Below, piece by piece: positions 53,976 to 62,020 of a stretch of 64,000 bases of DNA. The notes under the pieces were generated by a model. That model worked only from the letters and a program-made list of their open reading frames with translations, was not told the origin of the DNA and searched no databases. This stretch comes from Bacteroidia bacterium (GTDB lineage: Bacteria; Bacteroidota; Ignavibacteria; UBA10030), in contig BQML01000008.1 of assembly GCA_022180565.1 (NCBI GenBank), forward strand, positions 103,414 to 167,413, given 5' to 3'. Position 1 is the stretch's first letter; each line of letters starts with the position of its first letter. Position numbers and translations under genes: made by a program.

Positions 53976-55103
53976 TTACGCTTCCACTCCAACCTTTTCC
54001 TTCTTCACTCCATTCTTCTTCCTTCTGAACCTCCTCTCCACCACTTCATGCTGGGGCGGCCGCTCCTCCACGTCCGGATAGGTGAAGATGTCGTACTTGT
54101 AGTTTCTCAGAATGATGTCCTTGCCGTTGCGGCCGAGGACGTATTGCGGGAGGATCGGAATCTTGCCTCCACCGCCCGGCGCATCAATGACATAATACGG
54201 CACGGCCAGACCCGAAGTGTGTCCCCGCAGTTTGTCCATGATCTCCAGGCCCTTGCTGACAGGGGTGCGGAAGTGGTTCGTTCCCTTAGTCAGGTCGGCC
54301 TGATAGATATAGTACGGGCGAACGCGCATTTTCAGCAATTTCCGGTGCAGTTCGAGCATGACATCGGGATCGTCATTGACCCCCTTCATCAGCACGGCCT
54401 GGTTGCCGACCGGACATCCGGCGTCGGCAAGCATGGCACACGCCCGTTCGGCCTCCGGCGTGCACTCCCACGGATGATTGAAATGCGTGTTCACATAGAT
54501 CGGATGATATTTGCGGATCATCTTGCACAACTTTGGCGTGATGCGTTGAGGAAGCACGCAGGGCATCTTGGTGCCTAGACGAATGATCTCGACATGGGGG
54601 ATCTCCCGCAGACCCGCCAACACGCGCTCGAGCACGTAGTCGGTGACCATCAGGGGGTCGCCACCGGACAGCACGACGTCGCGCACCTCGGGATGGGCGG
54701 CGATGTAGTCGATGCCATCCTGAATCCATTTGGAATTGATCTTGCTGGAGTCGCTGACCTTGCGCTTGCGGGTACAGAAGCGACAGTACATGGAACACTG
54801 GCTGGTGACGAGGAACAGCACCCGGTCCGGATACCGGTGGGTGATGCTGGGAACCGGACTGTCGGCCTCCTCGTTCAGCGGGTCCTCCGGCGCGTCCTGA
54901 TCCTCCAGCTCGATCCGGTCAGGAATGCACTGGAGCCAGATAGGATCGCCGGGATAGCGGATGAGACTGAGATAGTACGGGTTGATGCGGATATGGAACA
55001 GCTTGTTCAGCTTCTCGGCGTCCTCCGGATCGACGTTGAAGCGCTCAACGAGATCCTTCCCGCTGTCCACGCTCTGCCGGAGCATCTCTTGCCATAATTC
55101 CAT
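53976..55103 (-). CDS. kamA: Lysine 2,3-aminomutase (KamA family radical SAM enzyme)
   Basis: 375 residues. The radical SAM cluster is C103-x3-C107-x2-C110 in SQCSMYCRFC. PLP lysine K314 sits in DAPGGGGK. D270 (QADL) and D307 (VIDAPGG), 37 residues apart, match the two aspartates that bind the lysine side-chain amino group in the Clostridium enzyme; glutamate mutases have Lys and Asn there. EpmB-type enzymes lack this C-terminal text. It should turn L-lysine into beta-lysine. The last 20 residues are basic (RRFRRKKNGVKKEK). Neighbours: a GNAT, two ATP-grasp ligases and an M24 peptidase. Confidence 0.93.
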   Translation of the reverse strand: MELWQEMLRQSVDSGKDLVERFNVDPEDAEKLNKLFHIRINPYYLSLIRYPGDPIWLQCIPDRIELEDQDAPEDPLNEEADSPVPSITHRYPDRVLFLVTSQCSMYCRFCTRKRKVSDSSKINSKWIQDGIDYIAAHPEVRDVVLSGGDPLMVTDYVLERVLAGLREIPHVEIIRLGTKMPCVLPQRITPKLCKMIRKYHPIYVNTHFNHPWECTPEAERACAMLADAGCPVGNQAVLMKGVNDDPDVMLELHRKLLKMRVRPYYIYQADLTKGTNHFRTPVSKGLEIMDKLRGHTSGLAVPYYVIDAPGGGGKIPILPQYVLGRNGKDIILRNYKYDIFTYPDVEERPPQHEVVERRFRRKKNGVKKEKVGVEA

Positions 55104-55151
55104 ATGAGAACACCTGCCTCCACGATGTGAGTCAAATGAGAATCAGGAATA

Positions 55152-55281
55152 GCAAGACGTAAGAAGCAAGAAGTGAGAAAGTGGCTATGGGAAAACTCTG
55201 ACCAGTGATCCGCCTATCGAGCATTCACTGCGGCTCATGAGGCTTCATATTTTCTCACTTCTCGCTTCTTGCTTCTCGCTT
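55152..55281. repeat. Heptamer-word element, family C copy 2
   Basis: Left arm 55159-55179: GTAAGAA, GCAAGAA, GTGAGAA. Core: AGTGGCTATGGGAAAAC, GTGATCCGCC, GAGCATTCACTGCGGCTCA. Right arm from 55252: TTCTCAC, TTCTCGC, TTCTTGC, TTCTCGC. GCAAGAAGTGAGAAA (55166-55180) and TTTCTCACTTCTCGC (55251-55265) pair at 14 of 15 positions. The right arm supplies the last codons and stop of the GNAT gene. Confidence 0.9.
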
Positions 55282-55758
55282 GTCCTGAATTGTCCTCGTA
55301 TACACCACCAGATCATCCCCCGCCGAATAGTAGTCCCTGATTCGCGCCTCCTCCACGAAACCGTGTTTTTTATAGAACGCCCGCGTGCGGTCGTACGATT
55401 GCTGGGAGGATGTTTCTGCGATGATTTTCGCACCCCCGCGCGATCTCACCAGCTCGATGCAATGATCAAGCAACTCTTTACTGTCACCTTTCCCCTGAGC
55501 CGCAGGACTCACCGCGATCCAGTACAGATCATACGTCCGCTCCGTCATTGGCGTCGGCCCCACACAGTAATAACCCTGTACGTGTCCGGTGTCATCCACG
55601 CCGGTGTACATCAGATAATCCTGCTGTTCCGGCTCTTCCACCACAATCTCCATCAACTCCACCGCCACCTCGATTTCTTCCGGCCTGAACACCCCCGTGG
55701 CTTCGAGGATCGCCTTCAGAGGTCCGATATCCTCCCGGACGAAAGGTCTGACGGTCAT
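55255..55758 (-). CDS. GNAT-family N-acetyltransferase
   Basis: 167 residues. The acetyl-CoA site is in LYWIAVSPAAQGKGDSKELLDHC (V/I-x-x-x-x-QGKG-x-K in place of the usual QGxGxG/A), followed by ETSSQQSYDRTRAFYKKHGFVEEARIRDYY. Half the length of AblB beta-lysine acetyltransferases, but encoded next to KamA and so a candidate for the same job. The last eight residues (KREARSEK) and the stop come from the family C repeat. It starts 6 bases after the second ATP-grasp gene. Confidence 0.87.
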   Translation of the reverse strand: MTVRPFVREDIGPLKAILEATGVFRPEEIEVAVELMEIVVEEPEQQDYLMYTGVDDTGHVQGYYCVGPTPMTERTYDLYWIAVSPAAQGKGDSKELLDHCIELVRSRGGAKIIAETSSQQSYDRTRAFYKKHGFVEEARIRDYYSAGDDLVVYTRTIQDKREARSEK

Positions 55759-55764
55759 GACCCA

Positions 55765-56859
55765 CTACGGCATCCTTTCCAATGCATACTCAACGATACG
55801 GCCGATGGTGTCTTCGAAAGATAGTCCGTATGCCCGGGCCGACCGCGCAAAACCCGCATCATCCGACAGATCGGGATTTGGATTCACCTCGAGCACGTAG
55901 GGAACATTGTTCTTGTCGAGCCGGATATCGATACGTCCATAGTCGCGCAGGCCCATCAGACGATAGCACTTCAGTGCGGTTTCGCGGAGCTTCTTTTCGA
56001 GGTCCCCCGGAAGGTTTGCCGGGCAGACGCCCACCGTGCCCACGTACTCCGGCGTGCCCTGCATCCACTTTGCGTTGTAGGTCACAATATGCGGATAATC
56101 CTGAGGGAGACCGCTGAAATCGATCTCGGAAATCGGCAGGACAATCGGCCTCTTGTTGCCCAGGATTCCGACATTCACCTCACGGCCCTGAATGTATTCC
56201 TCGACGAGGGCAGGCTGGTCGTACTCGTTGAAAACATACCGTACTCGCTTTCGGAGGGATGGGAAATCTTCCACGATAGAGGAATTCTCGATGCCCACAC
56301 TGGCGTCTTCCCGGGCCGGCTTTACGATCAAAGGGTACTTCAGCTGGAGGGTTTCCTCCGCCAATTCGCTAATGTTCTTAAAAATGGCAAACCGGGGGGT
56401 CTTGATGCCATGATACGTCAGAATTTCCTTGGTTCTGGCCTTGTTCAGACAGGTCCCGAGTGCAAAGGCCGGGGCGCCGGTATAGGGCACTCCAAGCAAT
56501 TCATAGAGCCCAGCCACATGCATTTCGTGAATGGACTCGTTACCCACCGATTCGCACAGATTGAAGATCAGGTCCGGCTGCTTCTGCTTGATGAAATCGA
56601 GTAGGCGCTGGATGTCGCCGTTCATATTAAAGAGCGTGGCTTTATACCCCGCCTGCTGGAGGGCTCCCTGGACGTGTTCGCGCTCCTCAAGCACGCCCAC
56701 CTCGGACATGTCGATGGACTCCGCCGCCGCGTTGGCCAGCACCTCCTGCTTGCCGGCCAGCTGTTCGATCTGACCGGTCTCGGAAATGTACTTCCGTCCC
56801 TCATCGGTCATCACCGTCGGTTCGTTGAACACGATTGCCACGTGGATCTTTTTTGCCAT
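55765..56859 (-). CDS. ATP-grasp ligase, D-Ala-D-Ala ligase-like (second of tandem pair)
   Basis: 364 residues. The ATP-grasp fold shows NLCESVGNESIHEMHVAGLYELLGVPYTG, YPLIVKPAREDASVGIENSSIV, VEEYIQGREVNVGILG and the magnesium site RIDIRLDKNNVPYVLEVNPNPDLS. It is somewhat longer than a standard Ddl (about 310) because of an N-terminal insert at 20-70. It would activate a carboxyl group with ATP and form an amide with an amine. Same length as its upstream paralogue, with which it shares about the same plan but modest identity, so the pair diverged long ago. Confidence 0.88.
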   Translation of the reverse strand: MAKKIHVAIVFNEPTVMTDEGRKYISETGQIEQLAGKQEVLANAAAESIDMSEVGVLEEREHVQGALQQAGYKATLFNMNGDIQRLLDFIKQKQPDLIFNLCESVGNESIHEMHVAGLYELLGVPYTGAPAFALGTCLNKARTKEILTYHGIKTPRFAIFKNISELAEETLQLKYPLIVKPAREDASVGIENSSIVEDFPSLRKRVRYVFNEYDQPALVEEYIQGREVNVGILGNKRPIVLPISEIDFSGLPQDYPHIVTYNAKWMQGTPEYVGTVGVCPANLPGDLEKKLRETALKCYRLMGLRDYGRIDIRLDKNNVPYVLEVNPNPDLSDDAGFARSARAYGLSFEDTIGRIVEYALERMP

Positions 56860-56877
56860 GGACAGTGTTCTCCCTTG

Positions 56878-57972
56878 CTATGCCGTTTCGTACCGGCGCA
56901 CTGCGGCATCGAGCACGGCGTTGATCATCTCGTTGTACCCCATCCCCGCGGCCCGGGCGGCATCAGGAAAGCAGGAATGCTCCTCGGGATGAGGCAAAAT
57001 GCCGGGCAGGGGGTTGAGCTCGAGTATGTGCGGATTTCCATGCTCATCAAGACGGACATCAATACGGCACCAGTCGCGACAGCCAAGCACGGTAAAGGCC
57101 TGCATACAGATGGATTCGATGCGCTGTTGCAGATCGGGATCGATGCGTGCCGGGCATTCGTGAACATCGATCGGATGCTCGAGCTGATCCCAGATCCATT
57201 TGGCTTCGTAAGAGTAGATGGGATTCACACCCTCAGGAAGGGAATCGAAGCGAATCTCGACGATGGGCAAACAACGGACCGAGGGGGGATTGCCGAGAAG
57301 GGCCACGGTGAATTCGCGACCCGGTAGAAATCGTTCCACCAGCGCGGGTTGCTCATACTCGACCACGATCTTTTCGATCTCGGCCTGAAGTGCGGCTGAG
57401 TCTCGCACCACCGATGTATTGAAAATGCCTTTGCTGGAACCTTCGTGCAGGGGCTTGACGATGGAGGGGTACCGGAAAACCTTGCCGGAAAGGTTGTGGA
57501 GAGAGGAAATGACGGAAAACTCGGGTGTAGGGATGTTATAATAAGAGAGGATCTCTTTTGCGCGGGATTTGTCGAGGCAGATCCCCAGCGTGATGGGATC
57601 GGAACCTGTGTAGGGGATCCCGAGCATCTCCAGCATCGCGGGAATCTGAGCTTCCCGGGATGCGCCTCGCCAGCCTTCGGCTATATTAAAGACAAAATCA
57701 GGCTGAAGCTCTCTGAATCGTTGAAAGGCCTCTTCGTTTGCCTCAATGAGGGAGACACGATGCCGCTGTTCAAGCGCCGCCCGAACAGCGTCGATGGTCT
57801 CTTGTGTGTCCCACTCTGCGTATGTGTCAGCTTTCGTCGCTTCTCTTTGCACTGACGGGGCAACCATCACTTCATTCCCGCTCATCGGAGCCAGGGGAAT
57901 CCGCTCGCCTCCGTCACCCGCGACTTCGTCTGCATTCTCCCGCTTCAGATTGTAAGCGAGAGCAACATGCAT
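56878..57972 (-). CDS. ATP-grasp ligase, D-Ala-D-Ala ligase-like (first of tandem pair)
   Basis: 364 residues from ATG 57972 (MHVALAYNLKREN); a longer frame to 58104 reads through the promoter. It has NIAEGWRGASREAQIPAMLEMLGIPYTG, YPSIVKPLHEGSSKGIFNTS, VERFLPGREFTVALLG and RIDVRLDEHGNPHILELNPLPG. The -10 box and start are well placed, so it opens the operon ddl-like, ddl-like, GNAT. True cell-wall Ddl function is possible for one copy but two non-identical copies beside kamA suggest a special substrate. Confidence 0.88.
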   Translation of the reverse strand: MHVALAYNLKRENADEVAGDGGERIPLAPMSGNEVMVAPSVQREATKADTYAEWDTQETIDAVRAALEQRHRVSLIEANEEAFQRFRELQPDFVFNIAEGWRGASREAQIPAMLEMLGIPYTGSDPITLGICLDKSRAKEILSYYNIPTPEFSVISSLHNLSGKVFRYPSIVKPLHEGSSKGIFNTSVVRDSAALQAEIEKIVVEYEQPALVERFLPGREFTVALLGNPPSVRCLPIVEIRFDSLPEGVNPIYSYEAKWIWDQLEHPIDVHECPARIDPDLQQRIESICMQAFTVLGCRDWCRIDVRLDEHGNPHILELNPLPGILPHPEEHSCFPDAARAAGMGYNEMINAVLDAAVRRYETA

Positions 57973-58063
57973 TTGCCGTAGCAAGCAGTAACTAAACCTT
58001 TCTGTTGTGAGAAGGAGCCGCTGCTGTGTCGCATGTATCAATGAACAAGAGCAACTTGCTACA

Positions 58064-58091
58064 AATATAATCTTTTGTGATTGCTTGTCAA
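58064..58091 (-). promoter_or_regulatory. Sigma70-type promoter of the ATP-grasp/GNAT operon
   Basis: On the minus strand a perfect TTGACA (58086-58091) is followed after 16 bases by TATATT (58064-58069, 5 of 6). The leader to ATG 57972 is about 85 bases. Confidence 0.65.
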
Positions 58092-58265
58092 GAAAAATCG
58101 TCATCCGAGAGGTGCGCGACGGTGGATTGTACTTGACATTGATCGCGAGAGGTTGATGAGACAGAGCAGATCGGAAGATGAAAACGAGGGAAGATGAAGA
58201 CGCCGGAAGATTTCAGATCAGGACACAACCACGGAGACACCCCGCCACACGGCAAGCGGGCTGGC

Positions 58266-58313
58266 AAGACACGGAGGAATCACGAGGGATGCCGTGATGC
58301 TCCTCCGTGTCTT
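58266..58313. repeat. Long hairpin with ACACGGAG words
   Basis: AAGACACGGAGGA (58266-58278) pairs perfectly with TCCTCCGTGTCTT (58301-58313), with an inner ATCACG/CGTGAT helix and an 8-base loop. Nearby 58221-58255 holds further CACGGAG/CACGG words. It lies past the stop of the zinc-ribbon gene and may also end its transcript, although no T run follows. The remaining part of the 57973-58335 gap is the promoter above; nothing else seen. Confidence 0.7.
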
Positions 58314-58335
58314 TATGCCTTGGTGGTGCATTATC

Positions 58336-58788
58336 TTAGCCAAACTTCATGCCGCACTTCGGACACTCTTTGGCATCCTCAGCAACCGGGGTACCGCAGT
58401 TCTCACAGAAGAATTTTTGCTCCAGAGGGTCCTCGGCTTGCTCCATTGCCTCGCCGGTATGTTCTCCCGCCTTTTCTTCCGTCTGTTGTGCCCGCTTGCG
58501 AGCGGCCAGCCAAGATTGGAGAACCGCCAAAAGGACAAACACGGCCATAATGAGGCTCTGAAGGGATTCCTCAGCGGCCGCTCTGTAGGCAAGGTAGACG
58601 GCAAACCCCAGGCCGAGGAGAACCGAGACTGTGAGCCCGCTTCCGCCTTTTCCGCCGCTCCGGAACAGCCCCTCCCCCATCCGCTTCTTCTTGACATAGC
58701 CGCAGTGCGCGCAGAATGAGGCGGACTCCAGCACAGGTTGTCCGCAATTCGAACACGGAGATTCTTTGTAAAGATCTTCAGTATTCAT
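58336..58788 (-). CDS. Membrane protein with zinc ribbons at both ends
   Basis: 150 residues. Zinc ribbon 1 uses CSNCGQP and CAHCGYV (about 12-30), zinc ribbon 2 CENCGTP and CPKCGMKFG (about 128-149). Between them two hydrophobic helices (LTVSVLLGLGFAVYLAY and LIMAVFVLLAVLQSWLAA) and an acidic E/T-rich stretch. Both ribbons would face the cytoplasm. No function is known to me for this arrangement. Confidence 0.8.
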   Translation of the reverse strand: MNTEDLYKESPCSNCGQPVLESASFCAHCGYVKKKRMGEGLFRSGGKGGSGLTVSVLLGLGFAVYLAYRAAAEESLQSLIMAVFVLLAVLQSWLAARKRAQQTEEKAGEHTGEAMEQAEDPLEQKFFCENCGTPVAEDAKECPKCGMKFG

Positions 58789-58799
58789 GGGGAAAAACT

Positions 58800-58935
58800 A
58801 TTGAAAAGCACGAAATACGAGACACGAAATTCGAAACAAAGACAAAACGCAAAGTCCGACGTCCATCTCCTTATCTACATTTCGTATTTCGAACCTGTTT
58901 CGATTTTCGATATTCGGATTTTCAGATGCTTTTTC
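58800..58935. repeat. Heptamer-word element, family A copy 3
   Basis: Left arm CACGAAATACGAGACACGAA and GAAATTCGAAACAAAGAC; right arm CATTTCGTATTTCGAACC and TGTTTCGATTTTCGATATTCGG. The right arm reverse complement (CCGAATATCGAAAATCGAAA) matches the opening of copies 1 and 2, so this copy is in the opposite orientation. It lies between the zinc-ribbon gene start and recG stop. Confidence 0.8.
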
Positions 58936-58985
58936 GGGGGTTGAGATTTTGGATTTGATTCGGGCTCTGGATTTCCCTTTCTGCT

Positions 58986-61166
58986 TCACCCGGTGTCTCC
59001 CAGCTCCCAAATGCTCTTGTATCTTTGCTTTATGTGAGCCCGCAGTGTCTTGTTCTCCTCCATCCTCAATTCCGGATCGGTTTCTACGATCGCAAAGGCC
59101 TCATTCCGGGCGGCTCTCAAAATCTCGCCATCTTCCACGAGATCCGCAATTCTGAACTCGGGCAGGCCGCTTTGACGGGTACCAAGGAACTCGCCCGGTC
59201 CGCGCAATTTCAGATCAACCTCCGCAATCCGGAACCCATCGTTGGTCTTCACCATGGTCTCCAGCCGCACCTGCGCCTGCTGTTTCTCCCTCTCGACGTC
59301 TCCTTCTGCCACCCTCCGATTCCGGTGGAACCAGTCATAATTGGCGATAAGCACACAGTAGGACTGGTCCGCTCCGCGCCCTACGCGCCCCCTCAACTGG
59401 TGCAATTGCGACAACCCGAAGCGTTCGGCATTTTCAATGATCATCACGCTCGCATTCGGCACATCGATGCCCACTTCGATCACGGTGGTCGCAACCAAAA
59501 TATCCAGTTCCCGGTTCTTGAACCGCGCCATGATGTCGTCCTTCTCCTCCGTTTTCATCCGCCCGTGCAGAAGTCCCAGCCGGAACTCGGGAAACACATT
59601 TTTCAATTGGTCAAACTCCTTCGTTGCGGCTTTCAGGTCGAGCTTCTCAGACTCTTCGATGAGCGGAAACACGATGTAAGCCTGCCGCCCCGCCTTGATC
59701 TCGGTCCGCACAAACTCATAGACCTTGTCCTTCTGATGCTCGAGCCGCACCGCGGTCTTTATGGGCTTGCGATACGCGGGCATTTGGTCGATGACTGAAA
59801 CATCCAGGTCGCCGTGGATGGTCATGGCCAGCGTGCGGGGAATCGGCGTCGCGGTCATCACCAGAACGTCGGGATTCGCGCCTTTCTGCCTCAACAGAGC
59901 CCTCTGCATCACACCGAACCGGTGCTGTTCGTCAATCACAACCATGCCAAGGTTTGCAAACTCCACGCTTTCCTCCAGAAGGGCATGCGTCCCAACAATG
60001 ATCTGTGCGCGCCCGCTTCTGGCATCCTCCAGCACATCCTCCCTCAGTTTTTTCCTCTGCCCCCCGATCAACAGTCTGATGTTCACCGGGATTCCCTGGA
60101 GAAACGAAGCGAGGGTCCTGTAATGCTGATCGGCCAGAATCTCGGTGGGCGCCATAAAAGCGGCCTGGTAGCCGTTGTCGGCGGCGACCAGCATCGCCAT
60201 GAGAGCGACGATCGTCTTCCCGCTCCCCACGTCGCCCTGGAGCAAACGGTTCATCGGTTCCGGCCGCGCCATGTCGGATGTGATCTCGCGGATAACGCGC
60301 TTCTGCGCCGCAGTGAGATCGAACGGTAGAGAGTCTGCAAGTCTGCGGGCGAGAGGACTTTCGATCCGAAATGCGATCCCCTCCATGGCGTCCTTCCGAT
60401 GTCGCTTCCGCAAAGCCATCATGAGTTCAAGGAAGAACAGCTCATCGAACTTGAGCCGCCGCTGTGCCTCGTGCAGTTCGGAGGGGTTCCCGGGAAAATG
60501 GATGCTCCGGATCGCGGCAGGCAGATCCACGAGCTTCTGGTGCATCCGTACTTCCTTCGGGAGGACCTCCTGAATCACCGACGCATGGCTCTGAAGGGCC
60601 GAACGGATGATCCGCCGAAATCCGCGGCTGTCCAGCCCCGCCTGGGCCAGGTCCGAACCCGAAGAGTACTTGGGGATCATTCCGCCTGTGTTGACCATCG
60701 CGTTCCAGTCCGGCTCATCCTCCTCCTCACCTCCGCGCAGACGGTCGAATTCCGGGTGCACAAACTGGGGACGGCCAAGCTTGTCAAGCGTGGGGACTGC
60801 CGACACAGCCAGCATCTCACCCGTTTCGAACATCTTCCTATAATAGTTGACACCTTCGAACCAAACGCAGGTAACGTGGCCTGTCGCATCCTCGAGCGTC
60901 AGAAAGAAGATCACACGATTCGAGCGTTTGGATCTGCGGGCTTCCTGCCGGACGATTTTTCCGATGACCGTCACCGGCTGTCCGGCGGAAACGGCACGGC
61001 GGAGATCCTTGGCGGGGATAGTCGTCCTGCGATCGATGTAACCGCGGGGGAAGTAGTAGAGGAGGTCCTCAACAGTCTCAATACCGGCCTTGCGAAGGGC
61101 CGCGTTGCGTGCAGGACCGACACCCTTGATGAATTGGAGCGATGATTGGGAAGAACCCGATGCCAT
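58986..61166 (-). CDS. recG: ATP-dependent DNA helicase RecG
   Basis: 726 residues, somewhat over the E. coli length of 693. The N-terminal wedge/OB domain begins SSLQFIKGVGPARNAALRKAGIETVEDLLYYFPRGYIDR. Helicase motifs include LLQGDVGSGKT (Walker A), DEQHRFGV (DEQH), TATPIPRTLAMT and QLRGRVGRG. It regresses stalled replication forks and resolves R-loops and Holliday junctions. Genes around it carry many long hairpins. Confidence 0.97.
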   Translation of the reverse strand: MASGSSQSSLQFIKGVGPARNAALRKAGIETVEDLLYYFPRGYIDRRTTIPAKDLRRAVSAGQPVTVIGKIVRQEARRSKRSNRVIFFLTLEDATGHVTCVWFEGVNYYRKMFETGEMLAVSAVPTLDKLGRPQFVHPEFDRLRGGEEEDEPDWNAMVNTGGMIPKYSSGSDLAQAGLDSRGFRRIIRSALQSHASVIQEVLPKEVRMHQKLVDLPAAIRSIHFPGNPSELHEAQRRLKFDELFFLELMMALRKRHRKDAMEGIAFRIESPLARRLADSLPFDLTAAQKRVIREITSDMARPEPMNRLLQGDVGSGKTIVALMAMLVAADNGYQAAFMAPTEILADQHYRTLASFLQGIPVNIRLLIGGQRKKLREDVLEDARSGRAQIIVGTHALLEESVEFANLGMVVIDEQHRFGVMQRALLRQKGANPDVLVMTATPIPRTLAMTIHGDLDVSVIDQMPAYRKPIKTAVRLEHQKDKVYEFVRTEIKAGRQAYIVFPLIEESEKLDLKAATKEFDQLKNVFPEFRLGLLHGRMKTEEKDDIMARFKNRELDILVATTVIEVGIDVPNASVMIIENAERFGLSQLHQLRGRVGRGADQSYCVLIANYDWFHRNRRVAEGDVEREKQQAQVRLETMVKTNDGFRIAEVDLKLRGPGEFLGTRQSGLPEFRIADLVEDGEILRAARNEAFAIVETDPELRMEENKTLRAHIKQRYKSIWELGDTG

Positions 61167-61205
61167 TGAGGAGAAATATAGACATCAGGAGGGTAATTCA
61201 AAAGC

Positions 61206-61345
61206 TAAAAGTACGAGGCAGTGAGAAGCAAGAAGCGAGAAGTGAGAAAGTGGCTATGGGAAAACATGTGACCGGTGAGCCGCCGAATGAGCATTGACTG
61301 CGACTCACGCGGCATTATACTTTCTAACGTCTCACTTCTCGCCTC
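61206..61345. repeat. Heptamer-word element, family C copy 3
   Basis: Left arm: GTGAGAA, GCAAGAA, GCGAGAA, GTGAGAA (61221-61248), then AGTGGCTATGGGAAAAC. Core hairpin GTGAGCCGC (61275-61283) with GCGACTCAC (61300-61308), one mismatch. Right arm ACGTCTCACTTCTCGCC (from 61327). Aligned with copy 2 most core positions agree, and the arms are alike but not identical. Located between recG start and the DUF1059-like gene. Confidence 0.9.
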
Positions 61346-61352
61346 GTTGTTC

Positions 61353-61688
61353 CTACTTCTCATCCTCCATCTTCTTCCCGTCTCCCTTCATCGTGTCGTC
61401 ACTTCGCTTCATCATCTTCTTCATCTCCTCATCACTGAGGTCTTTGCCGTGATGTTTTTTGGCATGCATTCGCGCCATCTCTTTGACTTCTGCATCATCG
61501 GGGCTCTGGACTTTGAAGCCGCAGGAAGGGGCGCAGGAGAAAGACGCCATTCCCTTCCCTTCTTTCTTCATCTCCATTTTGTCTTTCATCTCCTTTTTCA
61601 TGTCCTGCTTCATGTCCTGCGCCGACGACGTGCTTGCGAGCGCCATCATCAGAACGCCGGATGTCAGGACCAGCATGAGACGTTTCAT
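61353..61688 (-). CDS. Secreted DUF1059-like small protein
   Basis: 111 residues. Signal peptide ending near SSAQ, then a charged linker of lysine, methionine and acidic residues (MKQDMKKEMKDKMEMKK), then a DUF1059-like domain: SCAPSCGFKVQSPDDAEVKEMARMHAKKHHGKDLSDEE with two cysteines and three histidines that could bind metal. DUF1059 proteins are normally cytoplasmic and lack such a leader. Ribosome site GGAGGTCGT precedes ATG 61688. Function unknown. Confidence 0.8.
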   Translation of the reverse strand: MKRLMLVLTSGVLMMALASTSSAQDMKQDMKKEMKDKMEMKKEGKGMASFSCAPSCGFKVQSPDDAEVKEMARMHAKKHHGKDLSDEEMKKMMKRSDDTMKGDGKKMEDEK

Positions 61689-61778
61689 ACGACCTCCGTT
61701 GGAATTATTGAAAATTGGTGGTTATTGGAACACTGGAAGAACGACGGGCGGGGTGGAGAAGTTCCCGAGGCTCAGCAG

Positions 61779-62018
61779 GTAAAAAGTAAAAGGTAAAAAG
61801 TAAAAAGTAGGAAGTAAGAAGTAGGAAGAAAGGAGGAAGTAATAAGTGACACATAACCACAACATTGCAAACATACACCGGCGGCTCACATACAGGCAGC
61901 CGCCGGCGCTCTGGGAGGAAAGGCCAATCGGCCTTTAGAGAAAAACCAAGGAAAAGCAGGAAGTTCAAAGCCTCAGAACAAGAGCTCAACCTTGAACTTG
62001 AAACTTTGAATCTTGAAC
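61779..62018. repeat. Purine heptamer array, GC hairpin and CTTGAAC words
   Basis: Seven in-phase words of 7 bases run from 61779: GTAAAAA, GTAAAAG, GTAAAAA, GTAAAAA, GTAGGAA, GTAAGAA, GTAGGAA. CCGGCGGCT (61878-61886) and AGCCGCCGG (61898-61906) make a perfect 9-bp hairpin, and AAAGGCC/GGCCTTT another at about 61919-61936. From 61991 CTTGAAC and TTGAAAC words run into the stop of the next gene. Together these fill the 332-base gap; no gene seen. Confidence 0.75.
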
Positions 62019-62020
62019 TC

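Noticed and set aside
61164..61195. Promoter for recG (TTGAAT and TATATT)
   Set aside because: Spacing is only 15 bases and the -10 box would lie eight bases before the start codon, so it is too weak to list.
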